Assembly: GCF_016900355.1 (NCBI RefSeq)
Contig: NZ_JACJKA010000014.1
Coordinates: 1-64,000 of the forward strand
From: Bacteroides mediterraneensis
GTDB lineage: Bacteria > Bacteroidota > Bacteroidia > Bacteroidales > Bacteroidaceae
DNA: 64,000 nucleotides
Reading direction: 5' to 3'
Shown here: positions 57,472 to 64,000 of the stretch, piece by piece
Layout: each line of letters opens with the position of its first letter
Numbering within the stretch: position 1 is the first letter of the stretch
Made by a program: the position numbers and the translations under genes
The notes under the pieces: generated by a model
Database searches by the model: none
Told to the model about the DNA's origin: nothing
What the model saw: the letters and a program-made list of their open reading frames with translations, nothing else

Positions 57472-59688
57472 ATGAGTCACATCGAAAAATCTGTATATGT
57501 AGACAAAGCGCTGTCATTTGCCCAAGGACTGGCATTTCGTTACCGCCATGAGTTTATCACTCCGGAGCACATTCTCAGCGCACTCTTTAACCAAGACCCG
57601 TTTGTGGAAGCTGTGGAAGAATGTTTCTGTCACATTCCCGTGATGGAAGAAGAAGTGGATGAATACCTCGCCCAGAAAATGGAGCAGGTACCGGATGACA
57701 CTCACTACGAACTGCAGTTCTCGGCACAGTCGAACCTGCTGTTCCAAAATGCATACGCCTTCGTTGAATCATCGAATGCGGAAGTGCTGGACATTCCCCA
57801 CGTGGTACAGGCTATGTTGCTGTTGCCCGACTCGTGGGCTTGCTATTTTCTGAAAAAGCACCTGAAAGAACGGATACCCGACTTTATCAGCCAACTGGTG
57901 GTCATCTACGGAGATGATCTCAGCCTGGAGGAGAACGATTCGGAAGAGTCGCACGGTCCCTGGAAAAATTTCGTTACCTGCCTGAACGAACAACTGGAGC
58001 ACCACAATCCACTGATCGGGCGGGAACAGGAACTGGAACGGACCATCGAAGTACTGTGCCGGAAAGAAAAAAACAATCCGCTGCACATCGGTGAACCAGG
58101 CGTGGGAAAAACAGCGCTGGCCTACGGACTGGCCGCCCGCATCGAGGCCGGAGAGGTGCCTGAACGACTGAAAGGCAGCCGCATCTACGAACTGGACTTA
58201 GGAAGCATGCTGGCCGGCACGCAATACCGGGGCGATTTCGAACAGCGCCTGAAAAGTGTCATGAAAAGCCTCAGCGCAGAAAAGAAAGCCATCCTCTACA
58301 TTGACGAGATACACAACCTTATCGGCGCCGGACAAATCGGTGAAGGTTCGATGGATGCGTCGAACATGCTGAAACCGTACCTGGAACAAGGAGATATCCG
58401 TTTCATCGGTTCCACGACCTACGAGGAATACAACCGATACTTCTCACGCAGCAAAGGAATGGTACGCCGCTTCCAGCAAATCGACATTCAGGAACCCAGC
58501 ATCGACGAAGCAGTCCGCATCGTGGAAGGGCTGAAGGAGAAATACGAAACCTATCACCATGTGACCTATGAGCCGGGAGTCATTGAATATGCCGTCAAGG
58601 CAAGTGCCCGCTACATCAGCGACCGTTTCTTGCCCGACAAAGCCATCGACCTGATTGACGAGGCCGGAGCATACCGGGAAATCCATCCGGCAGCTGACGG
58701 TTCGCAAACGGTCGACAAGAAACTGATTATGGAGGTTTTGTCGCGTACTTGCAAAATTGACGCGAATGCCCTCAAAGAAGAAGATAATGCAGCTTTGGAA
58801 GCATTGTACGAACGGATGTCCGGACAGATTTACGGACAGGACGAAGCCATCAAACAGGTGGTGGAAGCCGTACAGATGGCCAAGGCGGGACTGCTGGACG
58901 AAAACAAACCGCTGGCCAGCCTGCTGTTTGTCGGCCCTACAGGAGTAGGCAAGACGGAAGTGGCCAAGGTACTGGCTTCGGAACTGGGTATCTCATTGGT
59001 ACGGTTCGACATGAGCGAGTACATGGAAAAGCATACCATCGCCAAACTGATTGGTTCGCCGGCCGGATACATCGGCTACGAAGACGGAGGCTTGCTGACG
59101 GATGCCATCCGGAAAACGCCCAACTGTGTACTGTTGCTGGATGAAATTGAGAAGGCACACCCCGACATCTTCAACATCCTCTTGCAGGTGATGGACTATG
59201 CAGTGCTGACGGACAACAAGGGACGGAAGTCCGACTGCCGCCACCTGATTCTCATCATGACCTCTAACGCCGGGGCACAGTATGCGCATCAGGCATCCAT
59301 CGGTTTCAACAGCCAGGTGACCACAGGACAGGCCATGCTCCGCCAGGTGAAGAAGACCTTCAAACCGGAATTCCTGAACCGTCTGTCGGCAGCTGTGGTC
59401 TTCCACGACATGAGCCGGGAAATGGCAACTCAGGTGCTCGACAAGAAACTGCGCCAACTGGACGAAAAGCTGGAGCGCCGTCACGTCTGCCTGCATTTGA
59501 CACCCGAAGCCCACGAATGGCTATTGAAGGAAGGCTTCAAACCGGAATATGGAGCCCGGGAAATGGATCGTGCTATTGCAGCCCACCTGAAACCGTTGCT
59601 GATGCGCGAAATCCTCTTCGGCTCGCTGAAGCAAGGAGGCGACATCACGGTCAGCGTAGCGAACAACCAACTGAGTATTCTCCCATAA
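57472..59688 (+). CDS. clpA: ClpA, AAA+ unfoldase of the ClpAP protease
   Basis: A 738-residue Hsp100 unfoldase. It has an N-domain (1-140, SVYVDKALSFAQGLAFRYRHEFITPEHILSAL), AAA1 with Walker A GEPGVGKTAL and DEIHNLIGAGQ, and AAA2 with GPTGVGKTEVAKVLASELG, DMSEYMEKHTIAKLIGSPAGY and LLLDEIEKAHPDIFN. No middle coiled coil is present, which separates it from ClpB. Working with ClpP (not in this window) and ClpS, it degrades N-degron proteins. The operon also encodes Aat, completing the recognition side of the pathway. Confidence 0.95.
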   Translation: MSHIEKSVYVDKALSFAQGLAFRYRHEFITPEHILSALFNQDPFVEAVEECFCHIPVMEEEVDEYLAQKMEQVPDDTHYELQFSAQSNLLFQNAYAFVESSNAEVLDIPHVVQAMLLLPDSWACYFLKKHLKERIPDFISQLVVIYGDDLSLEENDSEESHGPWKNFVTCLNEQLEHHNPLIGREQELERTIEVLCRKEKNNPLHIGEPGVGKTALAYGLAARIEAGEVPERLKGSRIYELDLGSMLAGTQYRGDFEQRLKSVMKSLSAEKKAILYIDEIHNLIGAGQIGEGSMDASNMLKPYLEQGDIRFIGSTTYEEYNRYFSRSKGMVRRFQQIDIQEPSIDEAVRIVEGLKEKYETYHHVTYEPGVIEYAVKASARYISDRFLPDKAIDLIDEAGAYREIHPAADGSQTVDKKLIMEVLSRTCKIDANALKEEDNAALEALYERMSGQIYGQDEAIKQVVEAVQMAKAGLLDENKPLASLLFVGPTGVGKTEVAKVLASELGISLVRFDMSEYMEKHTIAKLIGSPAGYIGYEDGGLLTDAIRKTPNCVLLLDEIEKAHPDIFNILLQVMDYAVLTDNKGRKSDCRHLILIMTSNAGAQYAHQASIGFNSQVTTGQAMLRQVKKTFKPEFLNRLSAAVVFHDMSREMATQVLDKKLRQLDEKLERRHVCLHLTPEAHEWLLKEGFKPEYGAREMDRAIAAHLKPLLMREILFGSLKQGGDITVSVANNQLSILP

Positions 59689-59698
59689 TCTGTGTATC

Positions 59699-60340
59699 AT
59701 GGTTTTCCAACTGACTAAAAGACTGGCTTTCCCCGACCCGCACTGGGGAGACCCCGACGGTTTGCTGGCCATCGGAGGCGACTTATCAGTCGATTGCCTT
59801 ATTTTGGCCTATTCCAACGGCATCTTTCCGTGGTATGCATTTCGCCGGAAAGTCATCCAGTGGTGGTGCCCCTTGCAGCGTTTCGTCATCTTCCCGAGTG
59901 AGATTCACATCTCCCACTCCATGCGCACGCTGATGAACAAAAACACTTATAAGGTAACCTTCAACCAAGCCTTCGAGGAAGTGATACGGAACTGTTCGAA
60001 GCTCCGCATCGACGAGGAAGGAGCCTGGCTGGGCGAGGAAATGATTGAGGCTTACATCCGCCTATACGAGCAGAACCTGGCGGCCAGTGTAGAGGTGTGG
60101 GAAGGCGACAAGCTGGTCGGGGGACTGTATGGCGTAACTCTTGGCACATGTTTCTTCGGCGAAAGCATGTTTTCGCTCGTGCCCAGTGCTTCCAAGCTGG
60201 CCCTAATCCGACTGGCCCAACTGTTGCATGCCCACGGAGGCACCCTCATCGACTGCCAGTTTGAAACGCCCCACCTCAAGTCGATGGGCGGACGTTACAT
60301 CAGTTACGAGGAATATATGAAATACCTGAGAGCAGAATAA
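59699..60340 (+). CDS. aat: Leucyl/phenylalanyl-tRNA--protein transferase
   Basis: A 213-residue GNAT-fold enzyme that adds Leu or Phe from tRNA to proteins beginning with Arg or Lys. Hallmarks are FPDPHWGDPDGLLAIGGDLS, LILAYSNGIFPWYAF, WWCPLQRFVIFPSEIHISHS, YKVTFNQAFEEVIRNCS, EGAWLGEEMIEAYIRLYEQ and GGLYGVTLGTCFFGESMFSL. It starts 10 bp after clpA. The presence of clpS, clpA and aat together makes a compact N-degron module, less common than scattered genes. Confidence 0.96.
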   Translation: MVFQLTKRLAFPDPHWGDPDGLLAIGGDLSVDCLILAYSNGIFPWYAFRRKVIQWWCPLQRFVIFPSEIHISHSMRTLMNKNTYKVTFNQAFEEVIRNCSKLRIDEEGAWLGEEMIEAYIRLYEQNLAASVEVWEGDKLVGGLYGVTLGTCFFGESMFSLVPSASKLALIRLAQLLHAHGGTLIDCQFETPHLKSMGGRYISYEEYMKYLRAE

Positions 60341-60352
60341 AATACAGCCATA

Positions 60353-60390
60353 AAAAAAGTCCGGTTCTCTTTTAAGAATCGGACTTTTTT
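60353..60390. terminator. Bidirectional terminator between aat and proS
   Basis: AAAAAAGTCCGGTTCT (60353-60368) and AGAATCGGACTTTTTT (60375-60390) form a 16-bp stem with one G-U pair and A/T tracts on both sides. Confidence 0.88.
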
Positions 60391-60416
60391 ATGAAATGAC
60401 TGTCAGTAAAATCTTA

Positions 60417-61907
60417 TTAATAAGCGCGGGCAAACAGCACACGACGTGCAGAAGGTTTGCCAGTCAGCATATCCACACCCGGAGTCAGGCTTTCTTCGTC
60501 AGCTTCGAAAGGCAGACAGCGGATAGTAGCCTTAGTTTCTTCCTTGATGCGGTCTTCCGTTTCCGGTGTACCGTCCCAGTGAGCCAGGATGAATCCACCC
60601 TTCTCAATCTGTTCCTTGAATTCATCGTAAGTATCCACCTTGTAGATGTGTTCGTTGCGGTACTTCAACGCCTTCTGGTAGATGTTCTGCTGGATTTCTT
60701 CCAACAAGTTCTTTACGTATTCTTCGATGCCTTCGCAAGAGCGGGTTTCCTTTTCCAAGGTATCACGACGCATGATTTCCATCGTGTTGTTTTCCAGGTC
60801 GCGGCCACCCATAACCAGACGTACAGGTACACCCTTCAGTTCATAGTCAGCAAACTTGAATCCCGGACGCTTGTTGTCGGCGTTGTCATATTTCACGGAG
60901 ATGCCCATGCTGCGGAGCTTGTTGACGATACCTTCTACCTTGGCGTCGATCTGCTTCAACTGCTCGTCGTTCTTGTAGATAGGCACGACCACTACCTGAA
61001 TCGGAGCCAAGTGCGGCGGAAGTACCAGACCGTTGTCGTCGGAGTGAGTCATGATCAAGGCACCCATCAAACGGGTAGATACGCCCCAAGAGGTAGCCCA
61101 TACATAATCCAACTTGTTGTTCTTGTCGACGAATTGTACGTTGAAGGCCTTGGCAAAGTTCTGTCCCAGGAAGTGAGAAGTACCACACTGCAAAGCCTTT
61201 CCGTCCTGCATCAATCCTTCGATAGTATAAGTATCCAAGGCACCGGCAAAACGCTCGTTGGCTGATTTCACACCCTTGATGACCGGCACGGCCATGTATT
61301 TTTCAGCGAAATCACCGTACACGTGCAACATCTTCTGTGCTTCTGCTTCTGCTTCTTCACGAGTGGCATGTGCCGTGTGACCTTCCTGCCACAAGAATTC
61401 AGCCGTACGCAGGAACAGACGCGTACGCATTTCCCAACGAACTACGTTCGCCCACTGGTTGCACAAGATAGGCAGGTCGCGGTAAGAGTTAATCCAATTC
61501 TTATAAGTACTCCAGATGATGGTTTCTGAAGTCGGACGGATAATCAGTTCTTCTTCCAGTTTGGCAGCCGGGTCTACAATCACACCTGAACCATCTTCTG
61601 CATTTTTCAGACGATAGTGTGTCACCACTGCACATTCTTTGGCGAAACCTTCCACGTGTTCTGCTTCACGGCTCAAGTAAGATTTCGGAATCAACAGCGG
61701 GAAATAGGCGTTTACGTGTCCTGTAGCCTTGAACATATCGTCCAGGATACGCTGCATCTTTTCCCAGATGGCATATCCGTAAGGCTTGATTACCATACAG
61801 CCACGCACCGGAGACTGTTCAGCCAAGTCGGCCTTTACGACCAAATCATTATACCATTGTGAATAGTTCTCACTTCTTTTGGTCAGATCTTTTAATTCTT
61901 TTGCCAT
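60417..61907 (-). CDS. proS: Prolyl-tRNA synthetase (archaeal/eukaryotic type)
   Basis: A 496-residue class II synthetase charging tRNA-Pro. Without the bacterial editing insertion, it is the short archaeal/eukaryotic type, as usual in Bacteroidetes. Class II motifs include [17 protein letters not shown] (motif 1 region), [33 protein letters not shown] (motif 2, given for recognition), and [22 protein letters not shown] (motif 3). The anticodon domain ([19 protein letters not shown]) and a C-terminal zinc-binding-like region ending VLFARAY follow. Codons are T-ending more often than in neighbours, consistent with high expression. The promoter is at 61951. Confidence 0.96.
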   Translation of the reverse strand: MAKELKDLTKRSENYSQWYNDLVVKADLAEQSPVRGCMVIKPYGYAIWEKMQRILDDMFKATGHVNAYFPLLIPKSYLSREAEHVEGFAKECAVVTHYRLKNAEDGSGVIVDPAAKLEEELIIRPTSETIIWSTYKNWINSYRDLPILCNQWANVVRWEMRTRLFLRTAEFLWQEGHTAHATREEAEAEAQKMLHVYGDFAEKYMAVPVIKGVKSANERFAGALDTYTIEGLMQDGKALQCGTSHFLGQNFAKAFNVQFVDKNNKLDYVWATSWGVSTRLMGALIMTHSDDNGLVLPPHLAPIQVVVVPIYKNDEQLKQIDAKVEGIVNKLRSMGISVKYDNADNKRPGFKFADYELKGVPVRLVMGGRDLENNTMEIMRRDTLEKETRSCEGIEEYVKNLLEEIQQNIYQKALKYRNEHIYKVDTYDEFKEQIEKGGFILAHWDGTPETEDRIKEETKATIRCLPFEADEESLTPGVDMLTGKPSARRVLFARAY

Positions 61908-61950
61908 AACTTTATGTCGTTATTTTTTATTTTAAATTCAATTGAGATTG

Positions 61951-61958
61951 CAAAATTA
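61951..61958 (-). promoter_or_regulatory. -7 element of proS
   Basis: Minus-strand TAATTTTG lies 44 bp before ATG 61907 in an AT-rich leader. The -33 is unclear. Confidence 0.5.
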
Positions 61959-61997
61959 GTAAAAAAGATTCGTTCACCCCTGATTTTTAAAGAGGAT

Positions 61998-63248
61998 TTA
62001 TTCAAAACGAATGGATTTTGCAGGATGAATATGGCTGATGAGATAAGACGGTCCTACCAGCATGGCGACAGATACCAGGAACGTACAAACATTCAGCAAC
62101 ACAATCCAGCCCCAATGAAGTTCTATCGGTACTGCACTGATGTAGTACGTAGCCGGGTCCAGCTTGAAAGGCTCAAAGAAATACTGGATGATGCAGAATG
62201 CCAGTCCGATGACATTTCCCCAACACATCCCTCGTCCGATGAGGAACATAGAGAACGACAGAAAGATCTTCCGGATGGAGGCATTGTCAGCCCCCAGCGC
62301 TTTCAGAATCCCAATCATCTGCGTACGTTCGAGAATGATAATCAGCAAGCCCGAAATCATGGTAAAGCCCGCTACCCCAGTCATCAGAATCAGGATAACC
62401 CACACGTTTGTGTCGAGCAAATCCAGCCAGGCAAAAATCTGCGGATAGAGTTCTTCCGACGTACGTGAGCAATACACTGCCCCATAGCGGTCGGTCCGGT
62501 CCTGAATATGCGCCCGGATGGCATCGTTCACCGTATTCAAGTCGTCGTAGTCTGATACGGTCACTTCCACGCCCCCCACCTGGTCCGGCTCCCAGCCGTT
62601 CAGACGGTTCACCGTGTACATGTCCGTCACGAGAAAATAATCGTCGAAGGATGAAAAGTGTGTCTGGAAAATTCCGCTTACTGTCAGCCGGCGTGCCCGC
62701 ACGTTGTCTTCAATATAATAAGTGTACAGTTTATCGTCCACCTTCAAGGAAAGCTTGTCGGCCATGGAACGGGAAATCAAGACGCGGTTGCTGGCCACGG
62801 AATCCGTGAGCACCGGAATCTCCCCTTCCTGCAAATGCGCCTTCAGGTACGTCCAGTCATATTCTTGGGCCACCCCCTTCACAATCATTCCCTGAAAATT
62901 GTCCGACGTCATGATCATGCCCGGCTTCGTGGAGTAACGCTGCACATGGCTCACCTCCGGAATCTGCCGTATCACCGAAAGCAGGCTGTCATTGCCCACC
63001 ACCGGATTCATCTGATAGAGCTGTGCCCCGTCGATACTGGAGACCACAATGTCAGACCCCATGCCAATCACCTTGTCGCGCACCTGATGCTTGAAGCCGA
63101 TGACCACGGCCACCGACACCAACATCACCGCCAGCCCGATGGCAATACCAGCCATCGCAATCCGGATAGCCGGTTTCGAGACCTCCTTCCCGCCTTTCCG
63201 ACTGCGGTAAATCCGCCGTGCGATAAAAAATTTCCAGTTACTCATCAT
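61998..63248 (-). CDS. FtsX/LolE-type ABC transporter permease
   Basis: A 416-residue permease of the MacB/FtsX superfamily, most like LolC/LolE (lipoprotein release to the outer membrane). It begins SNWKFFIARRIYRSRKGGKEVSKPAIRIAMAGIAIGLAVMLVSVAVV, giving helix 1. A large periplasmic domain follows (SDIVVSSIDGAQLYQMNPVV to about residue 270), then three more helices (VWVILILMTGVAGFTMISGL, FLIGRGMCWGNVIGLAFCII, WGWIVLLNVCTFLVSVAMLV). The partner ATPase is not adjacent. Its start overlaps the aminotransferase stop by 3 bp, so the genes are translationally coupled. Confidence 0.88.
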   Translation of the reverse strand: MMSNWKFFIARRIYRSRKGGKEVSKPAIRIAMAGIAIGLAVMLVSVAVVIGFKHQVRDKVIGMGSDIVVSSIDGAQLYQMNPVVGNDSLLSVIRQIPEVSHVQRYSTKPGMIMTSDNFQGMIVKGVAQEYDWTYLKAHLQEGEIPVLTDSVASNRVLISRSMADKLSLKVDDKLYTYYIEDNVRARRLTVSGIFQTHFSSFDDYFLVTDMYTVNRLNGWEPDQVGGVEVTVSDYDDLNTVNDAIRAHIQDRTDRYGAVYCSRTSEELYPQIFAWLDLLDTNVWVILILMTGVAGFTMISGLLIIILERTQMIGILKALGADNASIRKIFLSFSMFLIGRGMCWGNVIGLAFCIIQYFFEPFKLDPATYYISAVPIELHWGWIVLLNVCTFLVSVAMLVGPSYLISHIHPAKSIRFE

Positions 63249-64000
63249 TCATCCACTCTTCCCGGATAGGCTTCGAGTGCTTTACGCAAGATGAACAGCG
63301 CCCGTACCAGGTCTTCTTTCTTCAGTACATAGGCCACACGCACCTCGTTCTTGCCGCCGCCCGGCGTGGTATAGAAACCGGTAGCCGGAGCCAACATCAC
63401 GGTTTCCCCCTCGTAATTGAAATCAGACAAGCACCAGGCACAGAATTTCTCACAGTCGTCTACCGGCAATTTAGCCACCGTATAGAAAGCCCCCATCGGT
63501 ATCGGTGAATATACGCCTGGAATACGGTTCAATCCGTCAATCAGGCACTTACGCCGTTCCACATATTCATCGTACATTTCACGAGCGTATTCTTCCGGTT
63601 CGTCGAGCGAAGCCTCTGCTGCAATCTGTCCGATGAGCGGTGGACTCAGACGGGCCTGACAGAATTTCATCACGGCCTTGCGTACTTCCGGGTTCTTCGT
63701 AATCAAGGCTCCGATACGGATACCGCACTCCGAATAACGCTTTGACACAGAGTCAATCAGTACCACGTTCTGCTCGATGCCCTCCAAGTGACAGGCAGAG
63801 ATATAAGGAGAACCGGTATAGATAAATTCGCGATACACTTCGTCGGAGAACAGGAACAAATCGTATTTTTTTACCAAATCCCGAATCTGGTTCATCTCCC
63901 GACGGGTGTACAAGTAGCCGGTCGGATTGTTCGGATTACAAATCAGGATACCCTTGGTACGTTCGTTAATCAGCTCCTCGAACTTCTCTACCTTCGGCAA
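63245..64000 (-). CDS. PLP-dependent aminotransferase (class I/II), truncated at window edge
   Basis: The C-terminal 251 residues of a fold-type I aminotransferase; the N-terminus lies beyond base 64000. Visible are CNPNNPTGYLYTRREM (cofactor-site NPNNPTG), LFLFSDEVYREFIY (D and Y that hold PLP), IDSVSKRYSECGIRIG (Schiff-base Lys in SVSKRYS, with the phosphate-binding R in GIRIG) and ATGFYTTPGGGKNEVRVAYVL with the substrate-binding R. The sequence fits aspartate-type aminotransferases of Bacteroidetes. The exact amino-acid substrate cannot be told. It is co-transcribed with the permease. Confidence 0.9.
   Translation of the reverse strand: MPKVEKFEELINERTKGILICNPNNPTGYLYTRREMNQIRDLVKKYDLFLFSDEVYREFIYTGSPYISACHLEGIEQNVVLIDSVSKRYSECGIRIGALITKNPEVRKAVMKFCQARLSPPLIGQIAAEASLDEPEEYAREMYDEYVERRKCLIDGLNRIPGVYSPIPMGAFYTVAKLPVDDCEKFCAWCLSDFNYEGETVMLAPATGFYTTPGGGKNEVRVAYVLKKEDLVRALFILRKALEAYPGRVDE

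Noticed and set aside
1-64000. tRNA, rRNA or integrase attachment sites
   Set aside because: No tRNA-like cloverleaf, rRNA segment or integrase gene was seen on reading intergenic regions; a covariance-model scan would be needed to exclude small RNAs.

Overview
The window looks like the chromosome of a gut Bacteroidales species, most likely Bacteroides or Phocaeicola. The evidence is promoter style and gene content. Many genes are preceded by the Bacteroidetes -7 element TAnnTTTG, and several also have a -33 TTTG 19-20 bp upstream; Shine-Dalgarno signals are weak. Typical genes of the group are a FeoA-FeoB fusion, a very long tandem sensor kinase, a histone H1-like mini-protein, AAA-ATPase/PD-(D/E)XK proteins, TonB C-terminal lipoproteins and small outer-membrane barrels. 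I saw no rRNA, tRNA, CRISPR array or intact insertion sequence. Several starts were moved downstream to an ATG where the longest frame began with TTG/GTG or lay upstream of a promoter.

Layout. 1-6.8 kb: a transposase-like 3' fragment at the edge; an operon (NTF2-like protein, alpha/beta hydrolase, flavodoxin) divergent from an AraC-type regulator; a membrane-anchored winged-helix regulator followed by an outer-membrane barrel receptor. 6.9-12.2 kb: a four-gene operon of envelope proteins, three of them lipoproteins, with Ig-like and TonB C-terminal domains. 12.5-15.6 kb: a scarred region with a TetR regulator, a frameshifted barrel gene, a decayed barrel remnant, a small membrane protein and a truncated PD-(D/E)XK gene. 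15.7-19.2 kb: TenI/ThiE-like protein, prs, and a B12-binding radical SAM enzyme. 19.3-24.8 kb: an MksF-MksE-MksB condensin operon with no nuclease subunit. 25.2-30.4 kb: AAA-ATPase/PD-(D/E)XK protein, YjbQ, an AsmA-like/glycosyltransferase-51 fusion, a small conserved protein and an acyltransferase. 30.6-34.6 kb: the intact twin of the barrel gene, a second TetR-type regulator, a NahK-like sugar kinase and a TPR protein. 34.7-43.7 kb: a POT peptide transporter, a TlpA-like thiol-disulfide protein, and a three-gene signalling operon (1473-residue double histidine kinase, response regulator, membrane protein). 43.9-48.4 kb: histone-like protein, tilS, feoAB and its Cys-rich partner. 48.4-55.5 kb: an S9 peptidase-sbcD-sbcC operon. 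55.6-60.3 kb: M48 protease lipoprotein, glycine-zipper lipoprotein, clpS, clpA and aat, a complete bacterial N-degron module. 60.4-64.0 kb: proS, a LolE/FtsX-type permease and a truncated PLP aminotransferase.

The most unusual signal is a set of four intergenic arrays of 22-bp tandem units (about 12.30-12.42, 24.93-25.04, 30.38-30.51 and 48.24-48.37 kb). Each unit is a 16-bp imperfect palindrome plus a 6-bp linker. There are two sequence flavours (GGAAACGTACGTTTCC-like and AAACGCnnnnGCGTTT), always five or six units, and all lie at or near 3' ends of transcription units. In one array the palindromes make the terminator of the feo operon and encode the C-terminus of its last protein. Other points of interest are complementary loss of catalytic motifs in the two halves of the double histidine kinase, the Mks operon without nuclease but with a palindrome across its promoter, and a 0.69-kb inverted duplicate of a barrel gene 17 kb apart with one copy frameshifted.
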